A DNA stretch of 64,000 nucleotides from Paragonimus westermani (taxonomy: Eukaryota > Platyhelminthes > Trematoda > Plagiorchiida > Troglotrematidae), in contig QNGE01001679.1 of assembly GCA_008508345.1 (NCBI GenBank), forward strand, positions 31,092-95,091. The letters run 5' to 3'. Both the position numbers and the translations under genes were made by a program. This document shows positions 14,076-26,300 of this stretch, piece after piece (position 1 is the stretch's first letter; the number at the start of each line of letters is the position of its first letter). The notes beneath the pieces were generated by a model. That model saw nothing but the letters and a program-made list of their open reading frames with translations. It was not told the origin of the DNA and did not search any database.

Positions 14076-17000
14076 CCCACATTTTGGGAAATCTGACGCA
14101 GCGACTGACCTAAATGAAAGCAAGTCACTGTCTTGTGTATTGTTTAGTCCATCAGATTCTGGTAAACAATCGATATCCATAAGCTTTGACCTTCAGGTTC
14201 AGGGACGTAGATCTTCCTGAACTTAGTGTGACTAATATTTTCGCAGTGACAGTTTAAGCATGGATATACGTAGATGATTGACAATTGTATTATAACATGG
14301 GTTTCCTGTGACTTCAGGAAGGTGAACAGTAAAACGGCAAACAACCCTAGGTGATTCTCTTCTTGTTGTTACCACGTCATTCTAGTTCATCAGGTATTTT
14401 CTTTGTTGACTTCTGCAAGAAGACGGACCTATTGAATGCACTAGTAATTACGTCCGAATATACTTTTCATTTTGTATGCCCGATAGGATACAATGTATTT
14501 GGGATGTGAATTTCAAGACTACTATCGGCTTTAAATTGTATTTGATTCCTACTGTAACGTAGTTCAGCAAATGATTTCCAGAATTACTTTCAGCAGTTAA
14601 AAAACGGAGGCGTTGTCTAGCTGTAATACATCAACTTGCTATTAGGAAATTCATTTGTATGGTTAGAATAGGCATTGTTAGAAAGCTGCAGGATTCGACT
14701 AGCTTGATTGTTGTATAATTATATTATCTCGAATAAAAAGGTCGAACTTATCACTAATTAATTCGTAGGGTGAAAAGCACTTGACATCCATACTTCGGAA
14801 ACACCACGGGTTCCTACACTTTCCGACAATCAAAATCAGTCATGCACCAACATCAGCTTATCTTTTAGAACCGTCGATCCACACTGTGTCGCACGATCCG
14901 TTGCTGATGGTATCTTTGGCAGGCTACAGTAACACAACGCGGTCTCATCAGCATTCCAAATGTTCCTTTAATTAAAAAGATTGAAAAAGTCGGACGAAGT
15001 TGCCTACTATGCCCTGAGGAGCACAGCCTCTGTTGCCACAAATCTGCACACAGTTAGTACAGATATTCGTATTGTATAGTAGCGTATAGTAACGCACCTG
15101 CCCCATTGCTACTTTAAAAGTCGACGATTTAAACATTTTTGCCAGAGCTGCTTTTTCACGAATACCACGCTCAGCCGCTGCTATATCAGCAGACTATTCG
15201 TGCGTTCATTTACACCACTCAAGCACATTGTTGCTTTTATCTGAATCTTCCTTCCACTCATTCACAGTCTCGTCCATGATCATCTCTTCGTTCAATATGG
15301 TATTTGGAATCATCTTTCAGGGTATATTCAGACATTTAGCCGCTGAGGTATGTGGTACATGTGTTGCCGATACTTTTTTCTAAATTCACGTTTCCCAAGT
15401 CAAATGTTTTCGCCTGTTACTTACCGGATTAAATCTCAAGTTGGTTTGAATACCATGCGAATAACCTTAGCATGTATCGCTCCAAACCTCGATAATGTAT
15501 CCAGCACTGAATGACTAGTGTGTCAACTGCATCCATCTTTGCAACACTAACTGTTTCCAGTGCTGTGAATCAAGCCAATTCTTGAAGAAGAATACCATTG
15601 GTAGAATCAATCAGCGTGCGAGCACTTACATATTGACTCATCACAGCTGCGGCTTTGCCATACCAGCTTGTGGACCACACAGGGCTACACTGTAGCCCTG
15701 CGCACACGGGAAATGTGAAAAGATGTCACCCGGGACACGCTACTTTGCAGTGCCGCACGTAGGACCAAAAAATCATTAAAGATGCATGGAATTCATTAAG
15801 AAAGTGAAGGTGATTAAACTTGGAAAAATAAACTTGAATGCAACGACCAGCAAGTTTAGTCTCATCAGCATCTGACTGCTTCATGTAACTTCTTTGGTTA
15901 CGGGGATTCCAACGCTTCGGGACCATAAGTTACCCTGAAGCTTTCGGGAAAAGGTTTTCAGCTTATGCGTAGGAATAACCCGCAATTTGTAGAATATTCG
16001 ATTGTAACTTAAGCAGGTGGGTCGCTTCGTGGCGCTTTTGTAACCTGAGCTTACAAGAAACCTCAGCTTCGGTTGGTGAACAGTATTCAGGAAACAGAGT
16101 ACACCCGGGGCTCTGGGTTATGTAATAAACGACATCGGTAACCATTTGAACTACTTTCGCAAAAGCTCAATTCGGTGAGCCAAATTCGGCATTTTCGCCG
16201 TTAAATGGCACTCTGAATTCTGATGGCTAAGGGATTTGTTACTTTCGGATTGAAATAATCTGGTGACGCTTACTGTCTTTAAAGTAGTCTGTCAATGAAA
16301 AGCTGTAACACGTTCATCGAATGCCATTTATACCGCTGTAATTAAATCTTTAAAAATTCCATACACTTGAATTGCATTATGCAAAAGGTTGATGTTTTGG
16401 TGATGGAGGTGATCTCTTATTATACTAGCTAGCATTCAGTAGCACAGGCCACAGTGACGCCGAGTCAGCGCCTGCTTTCAACATTTGTCAAACCATCGCT
16501 GTTAGCTGTATTTTTTCTTGGAGGTCTGCATACCTGGTAGAGGTATTTCGCTCAATCCACAGTACCTTTTGGATAATCCCTTTTGTTACGTGCCTAGGCG
16601 TGCGGCTTGCATCCCAACGCGAAAAGGAAAAGATGCGCACCACCATCTATTGGGAACGAGTAAAAAACGAAATCATATGCGCTCTGATTATATGGCAAAC
16701 AGTTACCGTCAAGACGGCGAATCTAACGTGACGACTATACTTGGTAGTCTTTACGCCAGAACGAATCACGCTATAGGCGTCAGCAATCAAACGGAAGAAA
16801 AATGGTCCACTGAATCGAACAGTTGTCCGATTTCACACCTTCAATCTGATTGGTTGGTCGGAATGAAACGGATTCACCCATGACCATTGAACTTGCGTGA
16901 GGTGGTGTTGACCGAACTTGTCCGATTTCGCTTCAATCGACTGACGTTCGGTTCCACTCGTCGGTTTGTACAATCTTGGAAATGAAGATACCCGCAAGAC

Positions 17001-18139
17001 TGGACCGATCGATGTTGCGCGATTCATTTTGTGTGCTTCGTTAGAGTATGCCTCCGCTAAGTGTTGATAACGCAAAACGATGTAGTCTGCTTTCCATGGT
17101 GTCCATCGTGAATGATGATTGGTTTTTTTTTTACACATCCTGGTCATTTATGGTTGCGTAAGTGTTTAGTATTCATTCGACTAGCTTTCTCTCTTACATG
17201 CGTCCTATATTCTTCTGCTAAATTCTCATCCTACGTTTTTCTACATGTTGGTTCTGAAAATTTGTGCATTCGGGTTTGTGTTCCGTTTTTATTCTCAGTA
17301 CGTGAGTACATTCCCTGTGTATTTGTCCATGTGACTAGAAACTAGGCTTGGGGTGGCATATTACCATAAACTCGATTGTGGGATCGGTTTCCACTTCTTC
17401 ATTTTAACAACACCACCATAAACCAAAAATGAACGAGTGCAGCTACAACTTACGAAGTATGACTGTTGACGAGAGTTGCATCTTACGCCTTGTACTATTC
17501 TGTGTTAGTGATAGTCTCCTTAAAAAAGAAACTGGAACCAGAATACTGCGGTTTGTTCCGCCTATTTTTTGGCTAAAATTTCGTCTTTTTTGACTTGTCG
17601 TTTCTCGTTTCTTATTAGAAATTAAAAACTGAACAAGGTTTGGCCCGATATCAAGTAATCGCAGCGGCGAGAAAATCTCTGTTCACCAACTATGGGGCCT
17701 ATCTGATTCAATGTCACTGTCTCAAGTCGGCAGTGCACATGGTCTCCATTTCACATCAGAATTCCAACATACCTTTCAATCTACTTTGCACTTAAAGTAT
17801 TCCGCGCTGCTGGAACATCCTTTTTTCGTTCGATTGTTACAACGTGTGCAGCTGCACAATGTAGTCCCTGTAAATTCCTGACCAGGTCAAGGTCGGCGCT
17901 CGCAAATGGTCACATAGCTGTAGTTTTTAGTTACATGGTGATCACTGAGGGGTTTGACTGATTTTCGTTTTCATTCGTTTCTTCTGCTAAAGGTTTTCAC
18001 AAGCTGTAGCTAAGCTTTCCCACAGTTTTTGGACGTCACCCGATTTCTCTGCTGCTAACGCCCCATCGCACGCAACCCGAAACCTTCCATCACCCAAAGT
18101 TTTAGTTTTGTTGGTCAATCCCTTTCTCGTTTCCTAATC
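14076..18139. other. Gene-free stretch upstream of SR-type gene
   Basis: The missing 5' exon(s) of the SR-type gene may lie here, but I found no RNP2-encoding exon ending in phase 2. The open frame at 16,518-16,883 (+) has no recognised features. Confidence 0.4.
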
Positions 18140-18250
18140 GTGACCTGCTCTTCTCCCTGTATTTGTGTGATGAATTGACATGAGCGTAAACCACTGGTGT
18201 ATTACCGTGTATAGTGGTGTTAATACCGATGAGAATGGTAATGAGCTAAG
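18140..18250 (+). mobile_element. LINE 3' tail remnant
   Basis: GAGCGTAAACCACTGGTGTA and the following ATTACCGTGTATAG match the 3' ends at 255-300 and 41,268-41,310. The upstream part has drifted too far to follow. Confidence 0.5.
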
Positions 18251-18842
18251 TGACGCGACCTGTTTGCCTCCTAACTTTGTTGAGACAATCATGCATACAC
18301 TGTGAGAGCGCAGTTAGTTTGTTCCACGCATGGTTATAAATATTCAGATTTTGTACTCACTGCTTACACCACTCGCCTCAATATAGTTTTCCATGTGGCT
18401 CTTGGTTTCAAAACGAACAGTAAGATCGCCTGATTTTGTCTCGTCCGTGCAGCACAAAGGCACTTATGTGATTTTGTTTTCAGCTACCCTTGCCAGATCG
18501 ATGTTGTCGGCATTATAGTTGGCATGTGATAATATCATTACTCGTTCCCGAATGTGTTCCTATGTGTTAACGCGTTTTTAGCCATTACATGTTTTGTTCA
18601 TTTTTTGCTTCACATTTCAGCGGTCGTAATCTGTAAGCGCTGTACTGCAGCTCGTTACCGATAGTTACTTAAATGTCTAAGAAAGTCGGCCTTTTCTCTA
18701 GTCACTATTCTGTGTTATCAACCAAGCTTATTCAGTTCTGAAGTAAGACATGCCAGACAAACGTTTCGTTTTTTTTGCGTTGCTTCCTATTTTGTGATAT
18801 ATCTTAGCAAGTTGGCTAACACCTCTTTCTTTTGTCTTCCAG

Positions 18843-18947
18843 CTACAACGATGTTTGGTTAGAGTTCAAAAAGTTTGGTGAAATAACTAATATTACCATC
18901 CCTGTGGATGTTAACACGGCACAGTCAAAGGGTTACGCCTTTGTTGA
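18843..18947 (+). CDS. SR-type gene, RRM exon (helix 1 to RNP1)
   Basis: The acceptor is a long pyrimidine tract ending CCAG at 18842. The exon encodes RRM helix 1 through RNP1 (NDVWLEFKKFGEI, then KGYAFV). It ends after two bases of a codon (GA) directly before ATATCCTTTT, which is the U12-type 5' splice site rather than a GT. Confidence 0.85.
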
Positions 18948-21900
18948 ATATCCTTTTCGTTCGGTGGCAATCATACTTTCTCTCTCTAAATCGTCACTCT
19001 CTAGTTATGATCATTTATCGAATCTATTCGAGCTCTTTTGAACCGCCATTCCTCTACTGTAGTCGCTGTGACTGCAGATCTGCTCCTCTAACATAGACGA
19101 CCTTATCGAGATAACTGAGTCGTCAGTGTTTGTTCTCAACCGAAGCTGCCCTTGTGTGTTATAGTGTGGTTTCGCTAAGCCAAACAATATCCAGTTCACA
19201 AGACCTACTAAGTCTGATGGCAGCAAACGTTCCATTGAACTGTATCTCTAGTTTTTTTTTGTGAATTCGCGTTTCTTCCCGTTTCTGATGCTGACTTACC
19301 CCTGATGGCTGGATGACCTTAATTTGGTGCACTTTCGCCGATTGTGAAGAAGCCGCAAAAGCCGTTGAAGGGATGAATAAAACTCAACTATGGGGACGTA
19401 TTATAAAGGTGGACTTTTCTCGAAGTTTCCCGAAAAGTGAGTCATCTTTTCGATTTATCTGCGATCTACATTTTGCGTGTAGAAGTCTATATTGACTTAT
19501 TTTTCGCCATCACCGCTTCTTCTTTGCACGAATGTGTTCTTTGGTTTGACCACATTATCATCGTTTTCTCTATTGTAGATTTTAATACTTTCTAACATTT
19601 GCGTTCAAATGACATAAGAGCGAATTTTACCCACTTGATAGATCCGTTTGTTAGAGTTGCTTTTCCACTGTGTAGGTCTGTGTAACCTAATTTGTTGATT
19701 TTGCAACATCACGTGGTGTTTCTTCACATTTTTTCGCGTTGGCATCCAATCACAATGTACAGTGTGAGGTAAGTGAATCAAACCTCAAGGCGGTTACCCG
19801 TGGCCTTCTTAACACGTAAACCCGGTCATATCAATATCGGTCGTGAGTAAATGTCACGTGCTTTCAAAGGAATCTAGCTGACCAGCTAGGCACGCACCTG
19901 GTTTCTTTCATGACGTTTCTGTTTGTTACCGTTAAACAGTTATACTACGCCTTCTTAGGTTAATCAAGTGCAGTATCAAGACACCGTCTGAGGTGGCGAA
20001 GAAGTCAGTAACGCTCCTACTTCGAATCTCAGCCTTAGTCAGTACTTTTTGTCTCTCTATACCTTTATCCTGCACACTACCTTTCTTCTCCACACAGTTG
20101 GACGTTTGCCACTTAATTAAGTCATTTCGTGTTAATTATGCGCGAAGCATGTTCCTGTGAAACATAATATGGCTTATGGCTGCACCTTTGTAAGTCTTTT
20201 TACTTGTGGAAGGCATGTAACTTCACGAAATGTAAGGTTATTGTTGAACGTGATACAAGTCAGTAGGTTGTGGCAATTTTTTAGGTTCCCAGGTGAACCT
20301 ACTGTTTCTTCCGCACTGTCAAAATAAAAACCTCATACCTTTGCTTTATTGATTAGAAACACAGTCACTTGTTTGCTTGTTTACTCCCCTGTTTGCGATG
20401 TTTTCAGCGTTTTTCAAGCTTTCCAATGCCTTGTGGCATTGTGCCTTTTATGAGACAAGTTGAACGTGCGCAGTTGACCGCTAATACATTATTCCATTCT
20501 GTCCTCCTTTCATTCCTTCCCCATTAATTATTGTTTTCCACCTAGAGATACGGATGAACTAAACTGGCTTTTAACAACGGATGTTCGCTCCGCACCTATC
20601 AACGGATCCGCTTTGTTTGTTTTTCGCATAAGTTCGTATTGTTCTATGCCCACTAACCACAACCCGTGCCTCACACGTGGATCTAGATACGTGCTTTATT
20701 AACTTTCAAATGTTATTTCACAGCTTCTCGAGAAATGGCATTGAGGTCATCACTAAGTTCTTCCACAACTTCGGCTGTCGGATTAATTGCCGCCCCGTTT
20801 CCACCTGCTTCTGCTCCACGTGTTACGTCTCCCCGTTTAATCGTCCGCGGCAACAGTCGGTGCTCCAGTCGATCTGTTTCGCTCAGATATTGGCGGAGAC
20901 GTAGACGATGCTCTTCAAAGAGCTCAAGCAGTTCTTCGAGAAGTTCGTGTTCATGTCGTAGACGTTCTCAAAGGTCTCGTAACCATTCGAGTTCGTCTTA
21001 CCGTTCCCGGTCTCGTAGCAGTGGATCAGGCACTTACAGGAAAGTGATATACAATGGCACTGGTTCTCCAGTTCCCAAATCGATTTACCGCTCCCGGTTA
21101 GTTTGGTTTTATGTGACTAACCATTGTTTTTAACCACTGGCAGTTTGCTGTCGGTGATGGTGGTGGTGAACGACGTATTTCCGAAGTATCAGCTAGAGTC
21201 AACTACAATTGTGACGAGTTAACTGACTCAAGTCAGTACTGCGTTGTCCTTTCCTTCGTCGTTGCACTTGTCGGCGATTCGATCACTGTTTTGCTGGTTC
21301 ATTTCTGAGATGAATCACGTGTTTAGAATACTTTGTCTGCAGAAGTGTGTAACTTATAATCGCAGCAACCCTATGTATTCTGTTATTGTCCTGTTTACCG
21401 ATCAGCTAGCGACCATGCTGCCTACTCTAATGTACCTTGTTACTGTGACTCAGCAGTTTAATTGAACATCTTAACGCACTATTCACTTTGCCATATCTGT
21501 ATGTTAGTGTTTTAACCAGCGCGATCGTACAAATCGGATGTGCATTTTTTTAGATATCATTGGGTTGGCAACAGAACTTGTTTTCCCTTCACGGTGGTCG
21601 GATCTTTATAAGTCTTAAAAGTGAGGTTGTTGTCACATCCATTGGCTTCTAAGGAGATATGTGGTTGTTTTCATTCGCATTTTCCCCCAATGAATTCCAT
21701 TCCATGGTTGAGTAAATAAATACCTGGATTACGATTTCTATACTAGTGTTCACTTTCACTTTTTATGAAGCCGATAAGACCCAGCAAGATCGAAGCGTCT
21801 AGTTTGTCACTTCATTGGTGATCATTGGGATTGTCTGCTTGCAGAAACCTCTATTAAGTCTTTCTGGACTGTGTTGGATGCTTCCTCGTTTACCGACTTA

Positions 21901-23331
21901 TCATAACTGATTGATCTAGTTCAGCCGATCGGGGAACAAGTTATAGTAGCTAGGGGAAGTAATCCGTTACTTGTTTTATATCTCCAGGAAGTTCTAATAT
22001 ATTCTGGCCACTGGAATTTCATTGTGGTGCACGCTGCTTAAGTGAACAGCTCATTTGAGTCAACTTAAAAACTAACGTTAAGGTAGGGATTTCGGAATAT
22101 TTCATTAATAAAACAAACCAATCCCGGAATTAGTAATCATGCCTGATTTGTTTTCAGCTGATGAACACGTTTTTCTCGTTCGAACAAGCACTCTCTTGAC
22201 GGCGGTTCGTTGGAGCTTGGATTGGTTGAGCTCAAAATGAATCTGTACTCGTAGCGTTTGTCTGGAGCAAGGCTAATATATCTTTTGATTATCTCAGTAT
22301 CATTTAACCCCTACCGATTTTATCGGGTTCTACATATCAGCATTAATTTATTAACAGTTTGTTAGACTAAATTACCCACCTATTGGCCGTACATACTGAC
22401 AAACAAATCTGGTCGTTAACAAAACTCGACGGTAAGCGGTTACAAATTTGCATCGAAGAATTGACTGCTGTGCTTGTTTAATGCGCTAATCGATATATCT
22501 GTATAATGACGCTATCTGTTATTCTTTTTTACAGGAGGAGTTAGTGTTTATTCACGCTATACCCTTCCGTTCATTTGAGTTTCATCTTGTCGAATGCAGT
22601 GTTGTTTTGGTGTAGGGTACTAGACGAAGTCAATCTGCTCACGGGACACTTGCACATCATTCCGGATGCTTGTTACCAAAACTGAAAACGATTTATCTAG
22701 TTGGACCAGAGAGTAGCTGATTTAATTTTCTCACTTCGTGTTTAGATAATTTCCTAAACTTTCATGTACCCGATCGCTACTTCAACGCATTTCCACAGGT
22801 AGATTTGGTACTTCTGCGCTTACAGCTCTCAGTTATCGTCAGAGAGGTCAGTTCATCTACTTATATTTGGAGTAGTTTGTACATACTCGCTAATAAACAA
22901 GTATTAAGGAGCTGTCCTTTCAAAAGGTCATGCTCATTGCCCCCTGAATTTGATAGATGATTTCTTTTTCTGTTGTTCTCTAAAAGCCGATGCGTCTGGA
23001 TTAGCATCATGACGGAAGTTTCAGTGATTTCGTGCGCTCTTGTTTCCATCCACACCGCAGCCATTTTCTCCGAAAACAAAGAGTTACTCACAAGGATTTA
23101 AATGGTGCTAACTGCTGCGAGTCAGAGACTTTTATCGACGAATTACCGGACAGTGTGGTTGTGGCGGCCAATCTACTGCATTCGTCCGCAGCCTCGCATT
23201 GTTCGGACCGCTCCTCCTCCTGTCTTTCTGCTGGTAGTCTGTCTTCCCATTCGCCTAGGCGGAGAACCACACGGAAACGAACTTATCACAGGCGACGTCA
23301 TTCCCGATCCGCGTCTTATTCCTCTCATTGA
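18843..23331 (+). CDS. SR-type RNA-binding protein (RRM + RS-rich tail), 3' part of gene
   Basis: Four exons join in frame: 18843-18947, 19333-19436, 20724-21096 and 23061-23331, giving 283 visible residues and a TGA stop at 23329-23331. The first visible exon starts with the last base of a codon, so at least one upstream exon with the start codon and RRM strand 1 (RNP2) is missing; I could not find it between 15,000 and 18,842. Residues 1-70 are most of an RRM, with an RNP1 motif of the KGYAFVDF type and a closing GRIIKVDF strand. This part reads much like the RRM of PPIE-type and SR proteins. Residues about 110-165 and 245-283 are rich in Arg/Ser, typical of splicing SR proteins that act in the nucleus. 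Three introns have normal GT-AG phases except the first, which is AT-AC. The exact orthologue is not recognised. That it is an SR-type protein follows from domain content; the splicing role is inferred. Confidence 0.85.
18948..19332 (+). other. U12-type AT-AC intron
   Basis: This 385-nt intron starts with ATATCCTTTT, an exact match to the minor-class 5' splice-site consensus. It ends GCAC, with a CCTTAAT branch-site core whose adenosines lie about 10-11 nt before the AC end. No GT donor or AG acceptor would join the two RRM halves: there is no AG between about 19,241 and 19,333, and the downstream frame is closed by a TGA at 19292. Splicing AT-AC restores the RRM exactly: RNP1 reads KGYAFVDF and is followed at normal spacing by the ADCEEAAKAV helix. 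The intron is phase 2. Confidence 0.85.
19333..19436 (+). CDS. SR-type gene, RRM exon (helix 2 and strand 4)
   Basis: The exon starts after the AC acceptor. It encodes helix 2 (ADCEEAAKAVEGMN) and strand 4 (GRIIKVDFSRS) of the RRM. The donor is GTGAGT at 19437, phase 1, which fits the next exon. Confidence 0.85.
20724..21096 (+). CDS. SR-type gene, RS-rich exon 1
   Basis: The acceptor is TTTCACAG at 20723 and the donor GTTAGT at 21097; entry phase 1 and exit phase 2 both fit. After a Ser/Thr/Pro-rich linker the exon encodes an Arg/Ser-rich block with SRSRS and RRRRR runs, the hallmark of SR splicing proteins. The last part (KVIYNGTGSPVPKSIYRSR) is not low complexity. Confidence 0.85.
23061..23331 (+). 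CDS. SR-type gene, terminal exon with second RS block
   Basis: The acceptor CACCGCAG ends at 23060. The first base completes an Arg codon (CG|C). The middle of the exon is acidic and non-repetitive; the last 40 residues are Ser/Arg-rich with RRRHSRSAS near the end, then TGA at 23329-23331. No AATAAA lies close behind, so the 3' UTR end is not placed. Confidence 0.8.
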
Positions 23332-26300
23332 ACTGTGTTCACGCCATTGCCGATTAACGTCGTAACGTGCGTCGTTGTAGATACAAAGCGCCGTGCTTTC
23401 TTCTCATTTTTGTGTTTTTTTATTACTCACTTATTGTGCGCAATCTGTGATAATACACCAGTGCTTCCTGTACCACTACTTGTGATCGACCGTTGCTCGT
23501 ACGTCTGATTTTTTTTGTATCGGCCCTGGGAGACGTCTAACTAAGCTGGAGCAGTTTCGTACTGTTGTTAGTTGTCCTTCATATCGGTTGTTGTGCTCAA
23601 AGCCAATACAAGGTGCTACCATGTATCGTCACGCAAAACAGAAATGAATGCTTTTGTATGCTTCAAGAGAGTGAATGAAAAATAACGTTGTCTGGGGTAT
23701 GAAGTAAGAGGATAATGCTACTACCACAACGTATATTTCTGATCACTTGTGATCATCTTGTTGACGCTTTTCTGCTGCTGTTACTTCCGATGCTGTCGCA
23801 TTTATCGATCCGTGTTTTCAGGCCGTTAGAATATCTGGTCACCTTATAGGTTTCCTTATCGGACAATAATTTCTGTGGTGTAGAAACTGATGCTGGTGAT
23901 CTTGTCAACAATCGTTTGTCTGATTCGCAGAGTGATCTCCTTTAGTTAATTCGCTGGGAATCGTGGTCACAGGTATTTCGCCTGCATGGACATACGGTTC
24001 AGATGGATCCGTCCTCTTCCGGTTAAAAACGCAAGGCTTGCCTCTTTTGCTTAAATTACTGGAAGTCATTTGAACTACAGCTGCGTCGTTCTGTTGTAAA
24101 CAGTGTGCTGAAAGCGATGTCATTGTGGAATTAGTTATCCCCAGTTTCTATCAGTCTAGTGGCTAAGGGTAATGTCAGATGCGATAATTCATCGGTGCTT
24201 GTATGCGTGCATTTGTGTTTTCTCAGACAATCACCTTGATGCGATTAGCTAAATAATCAAGTAATTCATTCCTTCGCGCTTGCTTTCGGTTGACTGGTGT
24301 TTTCTTACTTCACTGTAAATTTCAGTGTACGATCTTGATCATCTATTTCCTTTCGAAGACTGTTCAAGGAAAACATTGGGCTTTTTATATTTTTTCCCCT
24401 TATGCTTCGGGACCTGCTTGATATCCTACTTATAGGCTTACTTTGGTTACTTCGATATAGCTCTTTTGCAACGATGTACATGTTGCGGTTGAACATTGCC
24501 TTTCCTCAGTTGGCCTGTACCATGTGCTTCTGTCTAAAGTTGGATGTTTCGTGAGTGTCTTTAGGTGACGTTACTAGTCGCATGACCTAATGTGAACTAG
24601 TTTCATGCTCGCTTGGTGAATTCCGACGACGGTTTGCGTATCCTCGCTGTACATACACATAATTCTAGTCTTTTAGCTCTCAGCTCGTTAGGGTACAAGG
24701 TATTCTGTTGTCTATCTGTAAACGGTTGCGTACATACATACATACTGCAGTTGATGTTGCCCATTTATGTTTCGTCCACTTAATTCCTCCAGTTTCGCTA
24801 TTCGGACCACTGCGTCAGGCTTCCAAGTGGGGTTTCCAGTAAGCTTTTAACTCACAAAACTCTGAAATAGTCATCCTCCGTGATATGGAGGAAACAGCAT
24901 TTGTGATGTTTGCAGTTAAAAACTGCTTCGGATGGCTCCTCTCTTGATGACCAAGATGCTAATTTTCTCTGTGGATAATTGTTTGTTTTTGTGCATTAAT
25001 ATACCTTCTGCTCGAGGCATGCTTTTTTCATGAAGTGTACTCGTATGCGTACTCGGTTCCCAACGTACGTACTAGTGCTAGCGTTTGTCAGATGAGTGAT
25101 ATGAGTCCGCATATTCCTCATATCAACCTTAACTAAGCACTACATGTACCCTCGTGTTAGCTGGATCCATTTTTCCGTCCAAAATCGCCTCCTCCATCGA
25201 GAGAACGATTTTATTCAGTCAGAATGAACAGAAATGTCGTGAACAGTTGGGAGATAACCTTTGCTATTTTTTATATATCTATTCAGCCTCCATTCCGATA
25301 TGCCCATTGGTGGCTTGGTGGCGTTAACTAACTTTGTGTGTCTGCACTTCGATTTTCTGATTCGAGAACGTTTGTAGGTCGCTGTACATCCGTATAAATA
25401 CCTTACGATTTTCTCTCTGTTTCACATGTTGGAGCGGAACAAAGTTGCTTTTTGTACCCGTGTTTTGGTTTGCCTTGGGAGCACTTAACGAGGGCAGTCG
25501 CGTTATTTTCGGGACCAAGATTTTTCGTGTTACTTATTACGAGGAGGAGAATCCGATTTCTATTAATCGCATTACTCTACCGTGTACGGACCGGTGTATT
25601 CTGCTGAGAGTTTATAACACCTCGTTTCACCGGTTTTTATCTGCTGGCCAAGGACTCATTTTTGTCACAGAAAAACCTAGGTATCGATGACAACCTAGCA
25701 ATCATGGTTGAATTAATTGAACGGTGACAGACTATTTTTGTTCCTCAGTTTATCAGTAGACTTGTAATCGCCTGGATTGCATTTTCGACTGATTTTACCT
25801 TTGCATAATAGCTGTACTATTCTCGTTTTTAGGATGGTAGTTGGACGAGTTACACTGAAATGTTGACTTGTGAAGAGACCTTGTAGCAATAGAATTAGTG
25901 ACACGTTAAAACATGTACACAGGCACTCTTTCCTTCTGGTTCGCGCATACACCACTGTAGTCATTTGCCGGCGTCCATAAATGGCACTAAACTACACTTT
26001 TCTCGATGAGAGATTAGGTTTTGATTTGATAATGTTTATTGTACTCTGATCCATAACATGTAAGCACCGGGATCGCGAAGTTCTATTGGAATTTTTGTCT
26101 GTTTCCTAATCTTACGAATTTGCACCAGGAGCATTTGGTGGGTTTTTAAGCCTTCGGTCACTCACACTCATTTTTTACAGACTGTTCTCGCACTTTCTGC
26201 CAGCTACCAGAAGGCGTTCATTATACTCAATCTTTCTGTCTTATCGATCATCTCGTACACCCCTCATACACGCGTTTAATCGTATTCAACGTCATTGATG

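Noticed and set aside
19313..19495. ATG at 19,313 as a start codon for the RRM second half
   Set aside because: It would give half an RRM; the AT-AC junction restores a full one, and the ATG lies just before the branch site inside the intron.
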